Shown: one piece after another, positions 43,385 to 52,398 of the stretch
Layout: each line of letters begins with the position of its first letter
Numbering within the stretch: position 1 is the stretch's first letter
Assembly: GCF_000176915.2 (NCBI RefSeq)
Contig: NC_014844.1
Coordinates: 248,001-312,000, forward strand
Direction: 5' to 3'
DNA: 64,000 bases
Source of the DNA: Pseudodesulfovibrio aespoeensis Aspo-2
GTDB taxonomy: Bacteria; Desulfobacterota; Desulfovibrionia; Desulfovibrionales; Desulfovibrionaceae
Program-made: the position numbers and the translations under genes
Notes under the pieces: generated by a model
The model's database searches: none
The model's input: only the letters and a program-made list of their open reading frames with translations
What the model was told of the DNA's origin: nothing

Positions 43385-45799
43385 ATGAACCAGACCAGCA
43401 CTCCCAAGGTGAAGAGCCTGTCCGGCGACAAGCTGCGGGCGCACCTTGACCCGGCCCGGATCCCCTTTGCCACCAGCGCCGACATTCCGGCCCGCAACGT
43501 CCACTCCCGGTTCCAGCCACGGGCCATCCACGCCCTGGCCCTGGCCCTTGAGATCAAGAGCAACGAGCACAACGTCTATGTCTCGGGTGAGCCCAACATG
43601 GGGCGTACCTATTTCGCCATGAGCTTTCTCAAGCCCGCGGCGGCCAGGGCCGAGACCCCGTGCGACTGGGTCTACCTCTACAACTTCGAGGACAACGACA
43701 GGCCCATCGTCCTGCGCATGCCCGCAGGCCAGGGGCGCAAGTTCAAGCAGGCCCAGCACAAGGCCATGGCCCACATCCGCCAGGAGATCCCGGCCCGGTT
43801 CGAGAAGGACGCCTTCCAGAAAAAACACGAGCGGATGCTCAAGAAGTACAACTCCAAGCGTGAGGAGTTGTTCAACAGGATGGACGCCACCGCCGAGAAG
43901 GAGAGCTTCAGCCTGAGCCTGGACGAGGAGGGCGTCCTGACCCTCTCGCCCATCGTGGACGGGCAGGTGGTCTCGGACAAGGATTTCGAGACCCTGGGCG
44001 CGCCGCTGCGCAAGAAGCTCAAGGCCAAGGGCGAGGAACTGCTGGCCAGCGTCAGCTCCATCCTGCGCCGCATCAACCAGAACGAGGCGGACATGCGCCA
44101 ATCCGAGGTGGACCTCCAGCGCGAGGCGGCCAGGGCGGTCCTGGACGAGAGCTTCGGCAAGGTCGTGGACAAGTTCAAGGGGGCCGGCGGGCTGCCCGAG
44201 TACTTTCAGGCCCTGCAGGACGAAGTGCTCGACAATGTGGAACAATTCCTGCCGCGCGACAGCTCCCTGGCCGGGCTCCTGCCCGATGGCCCGCCCGGCG
44301 GCGAGGATTTCTTCACCCGGTTCGAGGTCAACCTGTTCGTGGACAACGGCAAGACCAGGGGCGCGCCCGTGGTGGTGGAGGATCACCCCACGGCCTTCAA
44401 CCTCCTCGGTTCCATCGAGCGCGAGGCCGAGATGGGCGCCCTGTACACGGATTTCACCCTGATCAAGGCCGGGGCGCTGCACCGGGCCAACGGCGGATTT
44501 CTGGTCCTGAACATCGAGGACCTGCTCTCCAACCCCAACTCCTGGGAGGGGTTGCTGCGCGCCCTGCGCTCCGGCCAGTCGCGCATCGAGGACCCGGTGG
44601 ACCCGGATCAGGTCCGCGCCCGGACCCTCCAGCCCGCGCCCGTGGACCTGCAGGTCAAGGTGGTTCTCATCGGCTCGGAGGAGCACTACGAGATCCTGCT
44701 CTACAACGATGACCGGTTCGACAAATTCTTCAAGCTCAAGGCGCACATGCAGCACGCGGCCACGCGCAATGCCGAGAACATCCGCTACTATCTGCACGTC
44801 ATCGGCCAGATTGCAGCCGAGTCGGGCCTCCTGCCCTTCACCCGCGAGGCCATGGCCGGGCTGGTGGATTTCGGCTCCCGGCTGGTGGAGGACCAGAAAA
44901 GGCTCTCGCTCTACATCCCCCTGCTGCGCGAGCGCATGATCGAGGCCTCGGCCCTGGCCCGCATGGCCGGGCGCGGCGAGGTCGGCCAGACCGAGCTGGC
45001 CGCGGCGGTGGCGGCCAAGGATTACCGGGTCAACCTCTACGAAGAGGAGTTCATGACCGACTATGACCGGCAGGTGATCAAGGTGGAGACCAGCGGTCGG
45101 GCCGTGGGCCTTGCCAACGGGCTGTCCGTGACCCAGTTCGGCGACTACGAGATCGGCCTGCCCCATCAGATATCCTGCACGGTTGGCGTGGGCCACGGCG
45201 GCATCCTCGACCTGGAGCGCGAGGCCCAGCTGGGCGGCCCCATCCACACCAAGGGCATGATGATCATCAAGTCCTATCTGGTGCGCCTGTTCGCCCAGGA
45301 CAAACCCATCGTGCTGACCGGCTCTTTGTGCTTCGAGCAGTCCTACGCGGGCATCGAGGGCGACTCGGCCTCGGGCGCGGAGCTGGCCTCTCTGCTCTCG
45401 GCCCTGTCCGGCGCGCCCATCAACCTTTCCTATGCCTTTACCGGCGCGGTCTCCCAGTCCGGCGCAGTCATGGCTGTGGGCGGCGTCAACCGCAAGATCG
45501 AGGGGTTTTTCGAGGTCTGCCGACGGCGCAGACTCACCGGCCACCAGGGCGTCATCCTGCCTGCGGACAACGTGGTCAACCTGATGCTCAAGGGCGAGAT
45601 CGTCCAGGCCGTGGACGAGGGGCGGTTCCACATCTTCCCGGTCAAGACCATTGAGGAGGCCATGCTCCTGCTCACCGGCATGCGCTGCGGCACGCGCGCC
45701 AGGAACGGCCAGTATCCCACCGGCTCCCTCTACCGGCAGGTGGACGTGCGTCTGGCCGAGCTGACCCGGCTGGCCGTGAGAGGGGATTGCGAGAAATAG
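43385..45799 (+). CDS. Lon-like ATP-dependent protease with degenerate P-loop (YcbZ/AAA_32 type)
   Basis: The 804-residue protein combines an AAA-type N-terminal region with a C-terminal Lon S16 protease domain. The protease dyad is Ser661 in 'GDSASGAEL' and Lys704 in 'GVNRKIEGF', 43 residues apart as in Lon. The P-loop position reads 'GEPNMGRTYFAMS', with Arg in place of the Walker Lys, a feature I recall for this family. A long insertion (about 130-320) is helical. It follows fliQ by 120 bases and is not a flagellar gene by family. ATG 43385 follows GAGC; the ribosome site is weak. Confidence 0.85.
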   Translation: MNQTSTPKVKSLSGDKLRAHLDPARIPFATSADIPARNVHSRFQPRAIHALALALEIKSNEHNVYVSGEPNMGRTYFAMSFLKPAAARAETPCDWVYLYNFEDNDRPIVLRMPAGQGRKFKQAQHKAMAHIRQEIPARFEKDAFQKKHERMLKKYNSKREELFNRMDATAEKESFSLSLDEEGVLTLSPIVDGQVVSDKDFETLGAPLRKKLKAKGEELLASVSSILRRINQNEADMRQSEVDLQREAARAVLDESFGKVVDKFKGAGGLPEYFQALQDEVLDNVEQFLPRDSSLAGLLPDGPPGGEDFFTRFEVNLFVDNGKTRGAPVVVEDHPTAFNLLGSIEREAEMGALYTDFTLIKAGALHRANGGFLVLNIEDLLSNPNSWEGLLRALRSGQSRIEDPVDPDQVRARTLQPAPVDLQVKVVLIGSEEHYEILLYNDDRFDKFFKLKAHMQHAATRNAENIRYYLHVIGQIAAESGLLPFTREAMAGLVDFGSRLVEDQKRLSLYIPLLRERMIEASALARMAGRGEVGQTELAAAVAAKDYRVNLYEEEFMTDYDRQVIKVETSGRAVGLANGLSVTQFGDYEIGLPHQISCTVGVGHGGILDLEREAQLGGPIHTKGMMIIKSYLVRLFAQDKPIVLTGSLCFEQSYAGIEGDSASGAELASLLSALSGAPINLSYAFTGAVSQSGAVMAVGGVNRKIEGFFEVCRRRRLTGHQGVILPADNVVNLMLKGEIVQAVDEGRFHIFPVKTIEEAMLLLTGMRCGTRARNGQYPTGSLYRQVDVRLAELTRLAVRGDCEK

Positions 45800-45847
45800 C
45801 GCCGGGCAAGGGCGGGCGCAGAGCGGAGAATCCAGCAGGGGAGCGGC

Positions 45848-46504
45848 ATGTACTGGATAGCGTTTGGCGACATTCACGAGAGCTTCGGGGTGCTCGGTTC
45901 CATTCCGGGGCTGGGTCGGGCCCAGGGGGTGATCCTCACGGGCGACCTGACCAACCGGGGCAGCCGCGAGTCCGCGGACCGGGTCATTGACGCGGTGGCG
46001 GCCATCAATCCGCGCATTTTTGCCCTGCCAGGCAACATGGACACCGACGCGGTTGAGGCCCGGCTCGCACAGCGGGGCATGGACCTTCACCTGCGGGTGC
46101 GCGAGCTGGCACCCGGACTCGGCCTGATGGGGGTGGGCTATTCCACGCCCACGCCCTTTGGCACTCCCGGCGAGGTGGCCGAGGCCACCCTGGTCGGGTG
46201 GCTCGACGCCACCCACGCCCTGGCCGCATCCTTTGCCACCCTCATCGTGGCCGTGCACGAGCCGCCCCACGGCTCCAAGGCGGACATGCTCGGCAACGGC
46301 GAGCATGTGGGCAGCCCTGGTGTGCGCGCCTTCATCGAGCGCGCCCGGCCCGCACTGGTCCTGACCGGCCACATCCACGAATCGCGGGCCGTGGACAGGA
46401 TCGGGGAAAGCACGGTCATCAATCCGGGCATGCTGGCGGGCGGCGGGTTCGTGCGCATCGAGTACCGGGACGGCGCGCTTTCCGCCGAGCTCATGAGCGT
46501 GTGA
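45848..46504 (+). CDS. Metallophosphoesterase (YfcE-like)
   Basis: The 218-residue protein has all metallophosphoesterase motifs: 'GDIHES', 'ILTGDLTNRG', 'LPGNMD', 'IVAVHEPPHG' and 'LTGHIHESRAV'. The short single-domain layout is that of small phosphodiesterases. Substrate is unknown. GGGGAG precedes the ATG. The gene lies 48 bases past the Lon-like protease and ten bases before rlmH, so it is likely in an rlmH operon. Confidence 0.9.
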   Translation: MYWIAFGDIHESFGVLGSIPGLGRAQGVILTGDLTNRGSRESADRVIDAVAAINPRIFALPGNMDTDAVEARLAQRGMDLHLRVRELAPGLGLMGVGYSTPTPFGTPGEVAEATLVGWLDATHALAASFATLIVAVHEPPHGSKADMLGNGEHVGSPGVRAFIERARPALVLTGHIHESRAVDRIGESTVINPGMLAGGGFVRIEYRDGALSAELMSV

Positions 46505-46514
46505 CGGGCGGGCC

Positions 46515-46985
46515 ATGAGCAGGATCGGCTTCATCTGGGTGGGCAGGCTCAAGGAACCCTTTTCCCAGGACGGGTGCGACCATTATTGGAAGAAGCTGTC
46601 CCGGTTCTTCAAGCTCGACGAGGCCGTGATCAAGGACGGGCCGGGCAAGCTGCCGCCCGTCGAGCGCAGCCGCAAGGAGGGCGAGGCGATCCTGGCCAGG
46701 CTCGCGCCCGGCGACGTGGCGGTCATCCTCGACGAGCATGGCGACCGGCTCACCTCGCGCCAGTTGGCCGCCTTTGTGGAGAAGTGGACCGACGCTCCCA
46801 ACCAGCGTCCCGTGTTCGTCATCGGCGGCCCCTTTGGCCTGTCGGACGCGGTCAAGGGCGTGGCGCGGGTCAGCATTCGCTTGAGCGACATGACCCTGCC
46901 CCACGAGCTGGCCCGGCTGGTGCTGCTGGAGCAGTTGTACCGGGCCGCCACCATCATGAAAAACATGCCCTATCACCATGACTGA
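46515..46985 (+). CDS. rlmH: 23S rRNA pseudouridine-1915 N3-methyltransferase RlmH
   Basis: The 156-residue SPOUT enzyme methylates N3 of pseudouridine 1915. The knot motifs 'FVIGGPFGLSDAV' and 'LSDMTLPHELARLVLLEQLYRA' and the C-terminal 'NMPYHHD' are present. It follows the phosphoesterase by ten bases. Confidence 0.97.
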   Translation: MSRIGFIWVGRLKEPFSQDGCDHYWKKLSRFFKLDEAVIKDGPGKLPPVERSRKEGEAILARLAPGDVAVILDEHGDRLTSRQLAAFVEKWTDAPNQRPVFVIGGPFGLSDAVKGVARVSIRLSDMTLPHELARLVLLEQLYRAATIMKNMPYHHD

Positions 46986-46997
46986 CGGAGAAAGACC

Positions 46998-47255
46998 ATG
47001 CTGGACATCGAATATCTGAAACGGGTGGAGCAATACTTCGAGAGCGGCGACTGCGCCTTTGAGTTCGAGCACGGCGAGGAGGAGCGGCGGCTGGCCATCA
47101 TCGAGTTCCTTGAAACCCTGATGGACCTTGGCGAGCTGGCCGATGTGCTGGCCACCAAGCTCATCTTCAAGGACGCCTACGCCACGCTGACGAGCGAGGA
47201 AGGCGTGGGTGCCGCTCTGGAGCAGGAAGGCAAAGACGGATCAGGAGTTGAATAA
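46998..47255 (+). CDS. Conserved hypothetical protein next to rlmH
   Basis: The 85-residue protein is acidic ('GDCAFEFEHGEEERRLAII') and helical, without signal or membrane segment. It starts 12 bases after rlmH and is followed by a strong terminator, so it is the last gene of that unit. I do not recognise its family. Confidence 0.7.
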   Translation: MLDIEYLKRVEQYFESGDCAFEFEHGEEERRLAIIEFLETLMDLGELADVLATKLIFKDAYATLTSEEGVGAALEQEGKDGSGVE

Positions 47256-47296
47256 GCAGCCCGGTTTCGGTCGGTGAGGGATAGGAATCCGACGCG

Positions 47297-47320
47297 AAAA
47301 CCGCCCCTTGGGGCGGTTTT
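47297..47320 (+). terminator. Rho-independent terminator of the rlmH unit
   Basis: AAAACCGCCCC and GGGGCGGTTTT pair with a TT loop, giving an 11-bp stem ending in four T. It lies 41 bases past the small gene and is also a usable bidirectional terminator for the convergent methyltransferase. Confidence 0.9.
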
Positions 47321-47380
47321 GCTACGTGTCAACTGTGGATGGATGGAGTGGATGTCTCTTCTGCTGTCAAAACAACAGGG

Positions 47381-48181
47381 TCAGGCGTCGTAAAAAGTCA
47401 TTGTCAAGGGAGGGGCGGCCTGACGCTCGTGCATCTGCGTCTTTGTTTTGATGTCGTCATACACCCCTTCCATCCACCGCCGTTTAGTCATGGGGTATGT
47501 CTTGAATGTGTCCACGGGAGCTTGGCCGGGTGTTTTGCGGAGGACGAGGACAATGTTGCGCACCGCGTCCGTGGGGTCTGCGGAAACCTCAAGAATCTGG
47601 AATTCGGCACCGGCAAGTGCCGCATCCAGTTTTGCAGCGGTGATTTTCGCCCCGGTTTGGCCCTGTCCCTGCTCCTCTTTCCTGTTGCCTTCAAATTGGA
47701 GCAGAAAGAGCCCGTCAGGCTTGAGAACCCGCAATGCCTCGCGCATATAGGAGGCGATAGCCTCGAAATCGGTGATGTGCTGGAACACTCCGGCGCTGAC
47801 GCAGTAATCGAAACTGTTGTCGATTAAGTTGTTAAGGGTCCTGCCGTCCGTAAGCTGCAAGACAATATTGGGCAGGCACGAACACTGAGTAGCTGCACTC
47901 TTGAGCATTTCTTCGGAGATATCCACGCCACAGGCCAGACGAAAGCGGCAGGCCAGAGGTTTCAGAAAACGGCCAACGCCGCAGCCTATCTCCAGAACGC
48001 TGGCTCTGCTGGGTTCCAGGGTGCCATATTCCACGATCCGGTCCGCCATTCTGTCCACAAAGCGGATGCCGGTCAGGTGAAATTCGGCCTTGTCCCACTC
48101 CTGACCGTTCTGAAGGTGAGAGATGAAATTGAATTCACTTTCTTTGTTCAACGAATTCCACAACTCGCGCATGTCGGTCAT
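47381..48181 (-). CDS. Class I SAM-dependent methyltransferase
   Basis: The 266-residue protein carries a SAM fold: motif I 'SVLEIGCGVGRFLKPLACRF', the acidic 'GVDISEEMLKSA', 'DYCVSAGVFQHITDFEAI' and 'REALRVLKPDGLFLLQF'. No N- or C-terminal domain indicates the substrate. The gene and its flanks are visibly more AT-rich than the neighbours (bases such as TTCAATTTCATC in the first codons), so recent acquisition is plausible. ATG 48181 follows GAGGAG; the frame also opens upstream with an unrelated extension. Possible role in surface-carbohydrate or lipid modification is a guess. Confidence 0.8.
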   Translation of the reverse strand: MTDMRELWNSLNKESEFNFISHLQNGQEWDKAEFHLTGIRFVDRMADRIVEYGTLEPSRASVLEIGCGVGRFLKPLACRFRLACGVDISEEMLKSAATQCSCLPNIVLQLTDGRTLNNLIDNSFDYCVSAGVFQHITDFEAIASYMREALRVLKPDGLFLLQFEGNRKEEQGQGQTGAKITAAKLDAALAGAEFQILEVSADPTDAVRNIVLVLRKTPGQAPVDTFKTYPMTKRRWMEGVYDDIKTKTQMHERQAAPPLTMTFYDA

Positions 48182-48324
48182 GAGTGGCTCCTCATCATGG
48201 TTTTTGTTTTGTTTATACTCCAATGTGAGTCTGTGTCCATGCCAAATAGAGAGCCGGGCCAAAGGTCGGTTCACAAGGCTGACCCTGCCGGGCTGCCGAG
48301 GTCTTTCCGGTGATCGTTCTTGTG

Positions 48325-48348
48325 CGGGCTGTCCTTTGGGGCAGCCCG
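48325..48348 (-). terminator. Hairpin after rsmG
   Basis: CGGGCTG(T)CC and its near-complement (CAGCCCG side) pair around TTTGG, ten bases past the rsmG stop. The U-tract is missing on the rsmG strand, so the assignment is tentative. Confidence 0.4.
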
Positions 48349-48358
48349 TTCTGCGTCT

Positions 48359-49024
48359 TTACGCCGGGCGCAGGGACCAGAAGTAGCGTTTTTTCCCGGC
48401 TGCCGGGTAGCTGGCCACGTCGGCCAGGGACCAGCCGGCGGGCAGGTCCGGCTCAGGCGGGGGCGGGGTGTTGGCCAGGATGACCACCGTGCCGCCAGGG
48501 CGGAGCATGGGGCGTACAAAGGGGAGCAGCTGCGGCCAGGGCATGAAGGCCCGGCTGACGATCAGGTCGGCGGTGGCGTGCTGGCCGTGCCGGGCGAGCC
48601 TGTCCAGGGCGTCCTCGGCCCGGCCATGGAACACGGAGGTGGCGGTCAGGCCGAGTCGGCCCACGGCGGAGCGCATGAAGGTGGCCCGTTTGTCGCGGCT
48701 CTCCACCAGCCAGTAGTCGCCGTGCGGCCAGAGGATGCGCAGGGGGATGCCGGGCAGCCCGGCCCCGGCCCCGAGGTCGAGGCACAGCGGGGCGTTGCCC
48801 AGGTCGAGACCGTTCAGGAAATCCGCCAGATAGAGACTGTCCACCACCAAGGTGTCAAAGATGGTGCGCCAGTCCGACGGTCCCACCAGATTCATTTTGG
48901 CGTTCCATTTGACGAGCTGGCTCAGGTAGTCGGTCAGGGACGCGGCCTGTCCGTCCTCCACGGGGCGGCCAAGCTTGCGGGCGGCGGCTGCTATCTCAGC
49001 CAATGCGGGGTGTGTCTGCGCCAT
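48359..49024 (-). CDS. rsmG: 16S rRNA m7G527 methyltransferase RsmG
   Basis: The 221-residue protein (from ATG 49024) has 'NAKMNLVGPSDWRTIFDTLVVDSL' and the SAM motif 'LDLGAGAGLPGIPL', then 'VESRDKRATFM', all typical of RsmG/GidB. A longer form would start at TTG 49084, nine bases past the phosphatase stop, but neither start has a clear ribosome site; ATG gives the family-like length. It is encoded downstream of the phosphatase on the same strand. Confidence 0.92.
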   Translation of the reverse strand: MAQTHPALAEIAAAARKLGRPVEDGQAASLTDYLSQLVKWNAKMNLVGPSDWRTIFDTLVVDSLYLADFLNGLDLGNAPLCLDLGAGAGLPGIPLRILWPHGDYWLVESRDKRATFMRSAVGRLGLTATSVFHGRAEDALDRLARHGQHATADLIVSRAFMPWPQLLPFVRPMLRPGGTVVILANTPPPPEPDLPAGWSLADVASYPAAGKKRYFWSLRPA

Positions 49025-49093
49025 GGCCAGCCAATACGGGTTTTCAGGCCGGGAATCCAGAAATTCCTGCGCCGTACTGTCCAAGGGGGGGGG

Positions 49094-50644
49094 TCACACG
49101 CCCTTGATGATGACCAGGGTGATGTCGTCGTCCTGGGGGTTTGCGCCGACAAATTCGTGCACGGCGGCGAGCAGGGCGCGGAGGATGTCCTCGGCTCCCG
49201 ATGCCGCGTTGTCGCGGATGACCTGGCGCACCCGGTCCGGGCCGAACATGTCGTCCCGGCGGTCATGGGCCTCCCACAGGCCGTCGGTGCCAATAAGGAT
49301 GATTTGGCCTGGAGCAGGCAGGGGCATGGTCTGCTGGTGGAACCGCCACTCCTGGTCAACGCCCAGGGGGATGTCGCGGCCCCGGAGCTCGCTGAAACCG
49401 CCGCTGGCCGGGTCAAAGACCAGGGGCGGCTGGTGGCCCGCGTTGACCCAGGTGGCGGTCCCCTCCTCCGGGTCGAGGATCATGAAGAACAGGGTCATGA
49501 ACCGGCCCGTGTCGTCGATGTCGCGGGCCAGATGGCGGTTGGCGGTGGTGATGTTGCGGGCCGGGGAGCCGGGCGAGGCCGCGCTCTGGCGGATCAGGGC
49601 GCGCCCGGCGGCCATGAGCAGGGCCGCGCCGATGCCGTGGCCCGACACGTCGCCCACGGCCACGGCGATGCGACCGCAGGTTCCCTCGTCGCAGCCGATG
49701 TAGTCGTAGAAGTCGCCGCCGGTCTCGTCCGAGAACAGGGCGGCCCCGGCCAGCTCCAGGCCGGGCAGGGCCGGGGCGTGGTCAGGCAGCAGGTTCTGCT
49801 GCACCTCCTTGGCGATGCGCAGGCCGTCGCTCATGCGCCGCCCGTCGCGCAGGGCGGTGATCATGGTGTTGGTGTGGGCCGCGATGAAGCCCAGCTCATC
49901 ACAGGTGACCACCGGCACCCGCCGGGAGAGGTCGCCCTGGCTAACGCTTTCGAGCACTGCGGTTTGGTTGGCAAAGAGCAGGCTCAGGTTGCGGGCGTAA
50001 GAGAAAGCGAGATTGACCACCAGGACCAGGAGTACACCCATGACCACGAACATCTCTCCCAGCACGGCCCGGCTCAGGGGCTCCACGGAGATTGCCGACA
50101 GCCCCTGCTCCGAGAGCCAGCGCATGTCGCGCACCAGGATCAGCATGACGATGGTTGCGGCGAGGGCGACTATGGCCGTGGTCACCACCACGAGCTTGCG
50201 CGTGATGGGAAAGACGCGGCAGGGCGGGCTGAAGGTGGACCTGTCGTTGCGGGCAGCGGTGATGACAATCCGCTCACGCTCCAGCGAGAGGTCGAGGCCG
50301 GCGAAAATTCCCATGGCGAAGACGCTGAGAAAAACCTTGAGTCCGCTTTCAAGGAGACCCAAGCCATAGCCTATGCGCAGGATCAGGGCGGCGGCCAGCC
50401 CACTGGTCGTAAACAGGGCGAGGTCGAGGCAGAACTGGACCAGGGCGTGGCGCACCGGCGGCCATCGCCGCATGAGCGGGCCTTCGGCCACCGAACGCAG
50501 GGCGTAGGCCACGGCCACAGGAGCCAGGATGATCAGCCCGAGCCTGAAGGGGGTCAGCCCCTCAAGCAGCGGGCAGACCTGCCCGCCGTAGACCGCTCCC
50601 ATGACCACAGCTGTCAGATAATATGCCATTGCCCTGACGGACAT
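49094..50644 (-). CDS. Membrane PP2C-type (SpoIIE) phosphatase with HAMP-like linker
   Basis: The 516-residue protein has five to six membrane segments in the N-terminal half, a HAMP-like linker ('LESVSQGDLSRRVPVVTCDELG' near 265-290) and a C-terminal SpoIIE/RsbU phosphatase domain: 'LFSDETGGDFYDYI', 'VAVGDVSGHGIGAALLMAAG', 'IGTDGLWEAHD' and 'DDDITLVIIKGV'. It should dephosphorylate an anti-sigma or anti-anti-sigma partner in response to a membrane signal; no such partner is adjacent. ATG 50644 follows GGAGGG; an extended frame reaches 50743. Confidence 0.9.
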   Translation of the reverse strand: MSVRAMAYYLTAVVMGAVYGGQVCPLLEGLTPFRLGLIILAPVAVAYALRSVAEGPLMRRWPPVRHALVQFCLDLALFTTSGLAAALILRIGYGLGLLESGLKVFLSVFAMGIFAGLDLSLERERIVITAARNDRSTFSPPCRVFPITRKLVVVTTAIVALAATIVMLILVRDMRWLSEQGLSAISVEPLSRAVLGEMFVVMGVLLVLVVNLAFSYARNLSLLFANQTAVLESVSQGDLSRRVPVVTCDELGFIAAHTNTMITALRDGRRMSDGLRIAKEVQQNLLPDHAPALPGLELAGAALFSDETGGDFYDYIGCDEGTCGRIAVAVGDVSGHGIGAALLMAAGRALIRQSAASPGSPARNITTANRHLARDIDDTGRFMTLFFMILDPEEGTATWVNAGHQPPLVFDPASGGFSELRGRDIPLGVDQEWRFHQQTMPLPAPGQIILIGTDGLWEAHDRRDDMFGPDRVRQVIRDNAASGAEDILRALLAAVHEFVGANPQDDDITLVIIKGV

Positions 50645-50760
50645 GCGCCCTCCGGTGCTGTTTTCCTGTTCTATCCCTTTGCCAAGCGTTGTTTTCTCGT
50701 TTAACCATAGAGCACCGCCCGTGGGGCGGACAAGCCTTTTCAAGCGAGGGAGTTATTGAG

Positions 50761-51366
50761 ATGAAGAGACCGAGCGCATTCATAATCCTGGCCCTGATCC
50801 TGCTTTCCGCCCCGTGTCTGGCGGCGGAACCCCTACCCTTGACCCTTTCTGTCTTCACTCTGGGCAAGGATGTTGATCTGTACCAGTCCTATTGCGACGG
50901 CAGCCAGGGGCTGTCGCAGACGGACATCCCCTTTCTCTCCGAGACCAACCTCAGGGCCGACTCGGTGCCGGGCGTGCGGGGCGGTAGCCTGACCCACGGC
51001 AACTGCCTTGGCGACAGGAAGCTGCTGCGCGTCAAGCTCAAGTTCCACGACACCAGCCAGAAGTTCTTCAACGCCCTGCTCAAGGAATATACCAAACAGT
51101 TCGGCGAGCCGGACAGCTACCAGGGCGACACCTTCAAGAACGTCATCGCCTGGCAGTGGAATTTCGCGCGCGGCAAGGAAGCCGTGTCGCTCCTGCTCAT
51201 GTGGAGCCGGGACAAGGAGATGCGTCCTGGGGTGTCCATCAAGATGACTCTGGAATCGCTGCTGGATGCCGAATACGACTGCTATAAGGCGGCCTTTGAC
51301 AAGCAGGAGAAGGACCAGGGCGGCCCCACGGCCATCCGGAACCTGAACGACTTCGTCCCCCGCTAG
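50761..51366 (+). CDS. Secreted hypothetical protein
   Basis: The 201-residue protein has a clear signal peptide (MKRPSAFIILALILLSAPCLA, cleavage near AEP) and then a mature domain with two cysteines in 'YCDGSQG' and 'GNCLGDRK' and a third in 'EYDCYKAAF'. It is probably periplasmic. I do not recognise the family. GAGGGAG precedes the ATG. It begins a run with the two following genes, 15 bases from the next. Confidence 0.65.
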   Translation: MKRPSAFIILALILLSAPCLAAEPLPLTLSVFTLGKDVDLYQSYCDGSQGLSQTDIPFLSETNLRADSVPGVRGGSLTHGNCLGDRKLLRVKLKFHDTSQKFFNALLKEYTKQFGEPDSYQGDTFKNVIAWQWNFARGKEAVSLLLMWSRDKEMRPGVSIKMTLESLLDAEYDCYKAAFDKQEKDQGGPTAIRNLNDFVPR

Positions 51367-51381
51367 GGCAGCCCGGCCAGG

Positions 51382-52398
51382 ATGGCGGAATACATCTGGA
51401 ACGGCGTGGGATTGACCGTGCCGGACGCCTGGGAACCCGTGACCCTGGAGCGCGACGGGCTGCTGCTGGGCGATGGGCTGCGCCCGGTGTGCGAGCTGAA
51501 ATGGCGCACCGTGCTCGGCTCCTTCTCCTTTGACAAGCACCTCAAGCGGCTGGCCAGGGAGCACCGGGACGCTGACGTGCGCGCCGTGCCCGACGATGCG
51601 CCGCCTGCCGCCTGGGTCGAGGCCGTGGCCGGGCTGGTGCGGTCCGGCCTGCGCGCCCAGAGCTTCATCTGGCGCGCCGGGCCGCATCGCGGCATTGGCG
51701 CGGCCCTGCACAACCCGGCCACCGGGCTGGCCGCCCTGGTCCAGTTTTTCATGGAGGATCGGGACCGGGACAACGACGGCGCGCCCGGCAGCGAAAACCG
51801 GGAGGCCGAGGACCGGGCCGCCCACATCCTGGCCACCTTCCGCGACCACAGCGGGCCGGACGCCGAGCGGCGCGACCCGGCCACCCGCAGGACCACGCCC
51901 TTTGCCATGTTCGGCCTGCGCGGCCGCGTCCCGGTTTCGTTCGTCCTCGACACCTTTTCCTTCAGGCCCGGCCACTACTCGGTGCGCTACTGGCGGCCCA
52001 GGCGGTTGGGCCAGGCCGCGCGGGACAGGCGGATCACATCGGGCATGGGGGCGGGCAAGGGGCCGGGCACGCGCCTGACCTTCGAGCGGTTCGCCCCGGC
52101 CAGCGTGCTGCTCAAGGATCGGACCCTGGTCGCCTGGGCAGCCACAGCCCTGGCCGACAAGCCTGTTGCCGCACTGCCCGCCATGGAATCTGACGCGGGC
52201 GGTGCAGCCATGGCCTCCTGGTCCGGTCCGGTCCGGACCTCGCTGGCGCGCAGGCTGCTGCGGCGCGAGACCCACGCCCGCGGGCAGGTCTGGATTCCGC
52301 CCGGCACCAACCACATCCTGGTCGTGACCGCCACCGGCACCGACCCACTGCCCGACACTACCTTTGCCGCCATGGTCGAGTCCTATGAGCTGGTTTAG
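51382..52398 (+). CDS. Unrecognised 338-residue protein preceding a PqqD-like gene
   Basis: The protein starts 'MAEYIWNGVGLTVPDAWEPV', a 'VPxxWE' pattern seen in DUF1795/PsbP-like beta-sandwich folds, but I cannot assign it. It contains 'LKWRTVLGSFSFDKHLKRL', a Trp-rich central part ('SVRYWRPRRLG') and a C-terminal 'HILVVTATGTDPLPD' of PsbP-like flavour. There is no signal peptide. Its 3' end overlaps the PqqD-like gene by 14 bases, implying a functional pair. Composition is high in Arg and Ala, as the neighbouring genes. Confidence 0.65.
   Translation: MAEYIWNGVGLTVPDAWEPVTLERDGLLLGDGLRPVCELKWRTVLGSFSFDKHLKRLAREHRDADVRAVPDDAPPAAWVEAVAGLVRSGLRAQSFIWRAGPHRGIGAALHNPATGLAALVQFFMEDRDRDNDGAPGSENREAEDRAAHILATFRDHSGPDAERRDPATRRTTPFAMFGLRGRVPVSFVLDTFSFRPGHYSVRYWRPRRLGQAARDRRITSGMGAGKGPGTRLTFERFAPASVLLKDRTLVAWAATALADKPVAALPAMESDAGGAAMASWSGPVRTSLARRLLRRETHARGQVWIPPGTNHILVVTATGTDPLPDTTFAAMVESYELV

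Noticed and set aside
42953..46552. 1199-codon leftward open frame antisense to fliQ, the Lon-like protease and the phosphoesterase
   Set aside because: Composition is a Gly/Ala/His-rich shadow with no domain; the forward genes have all family motifs.
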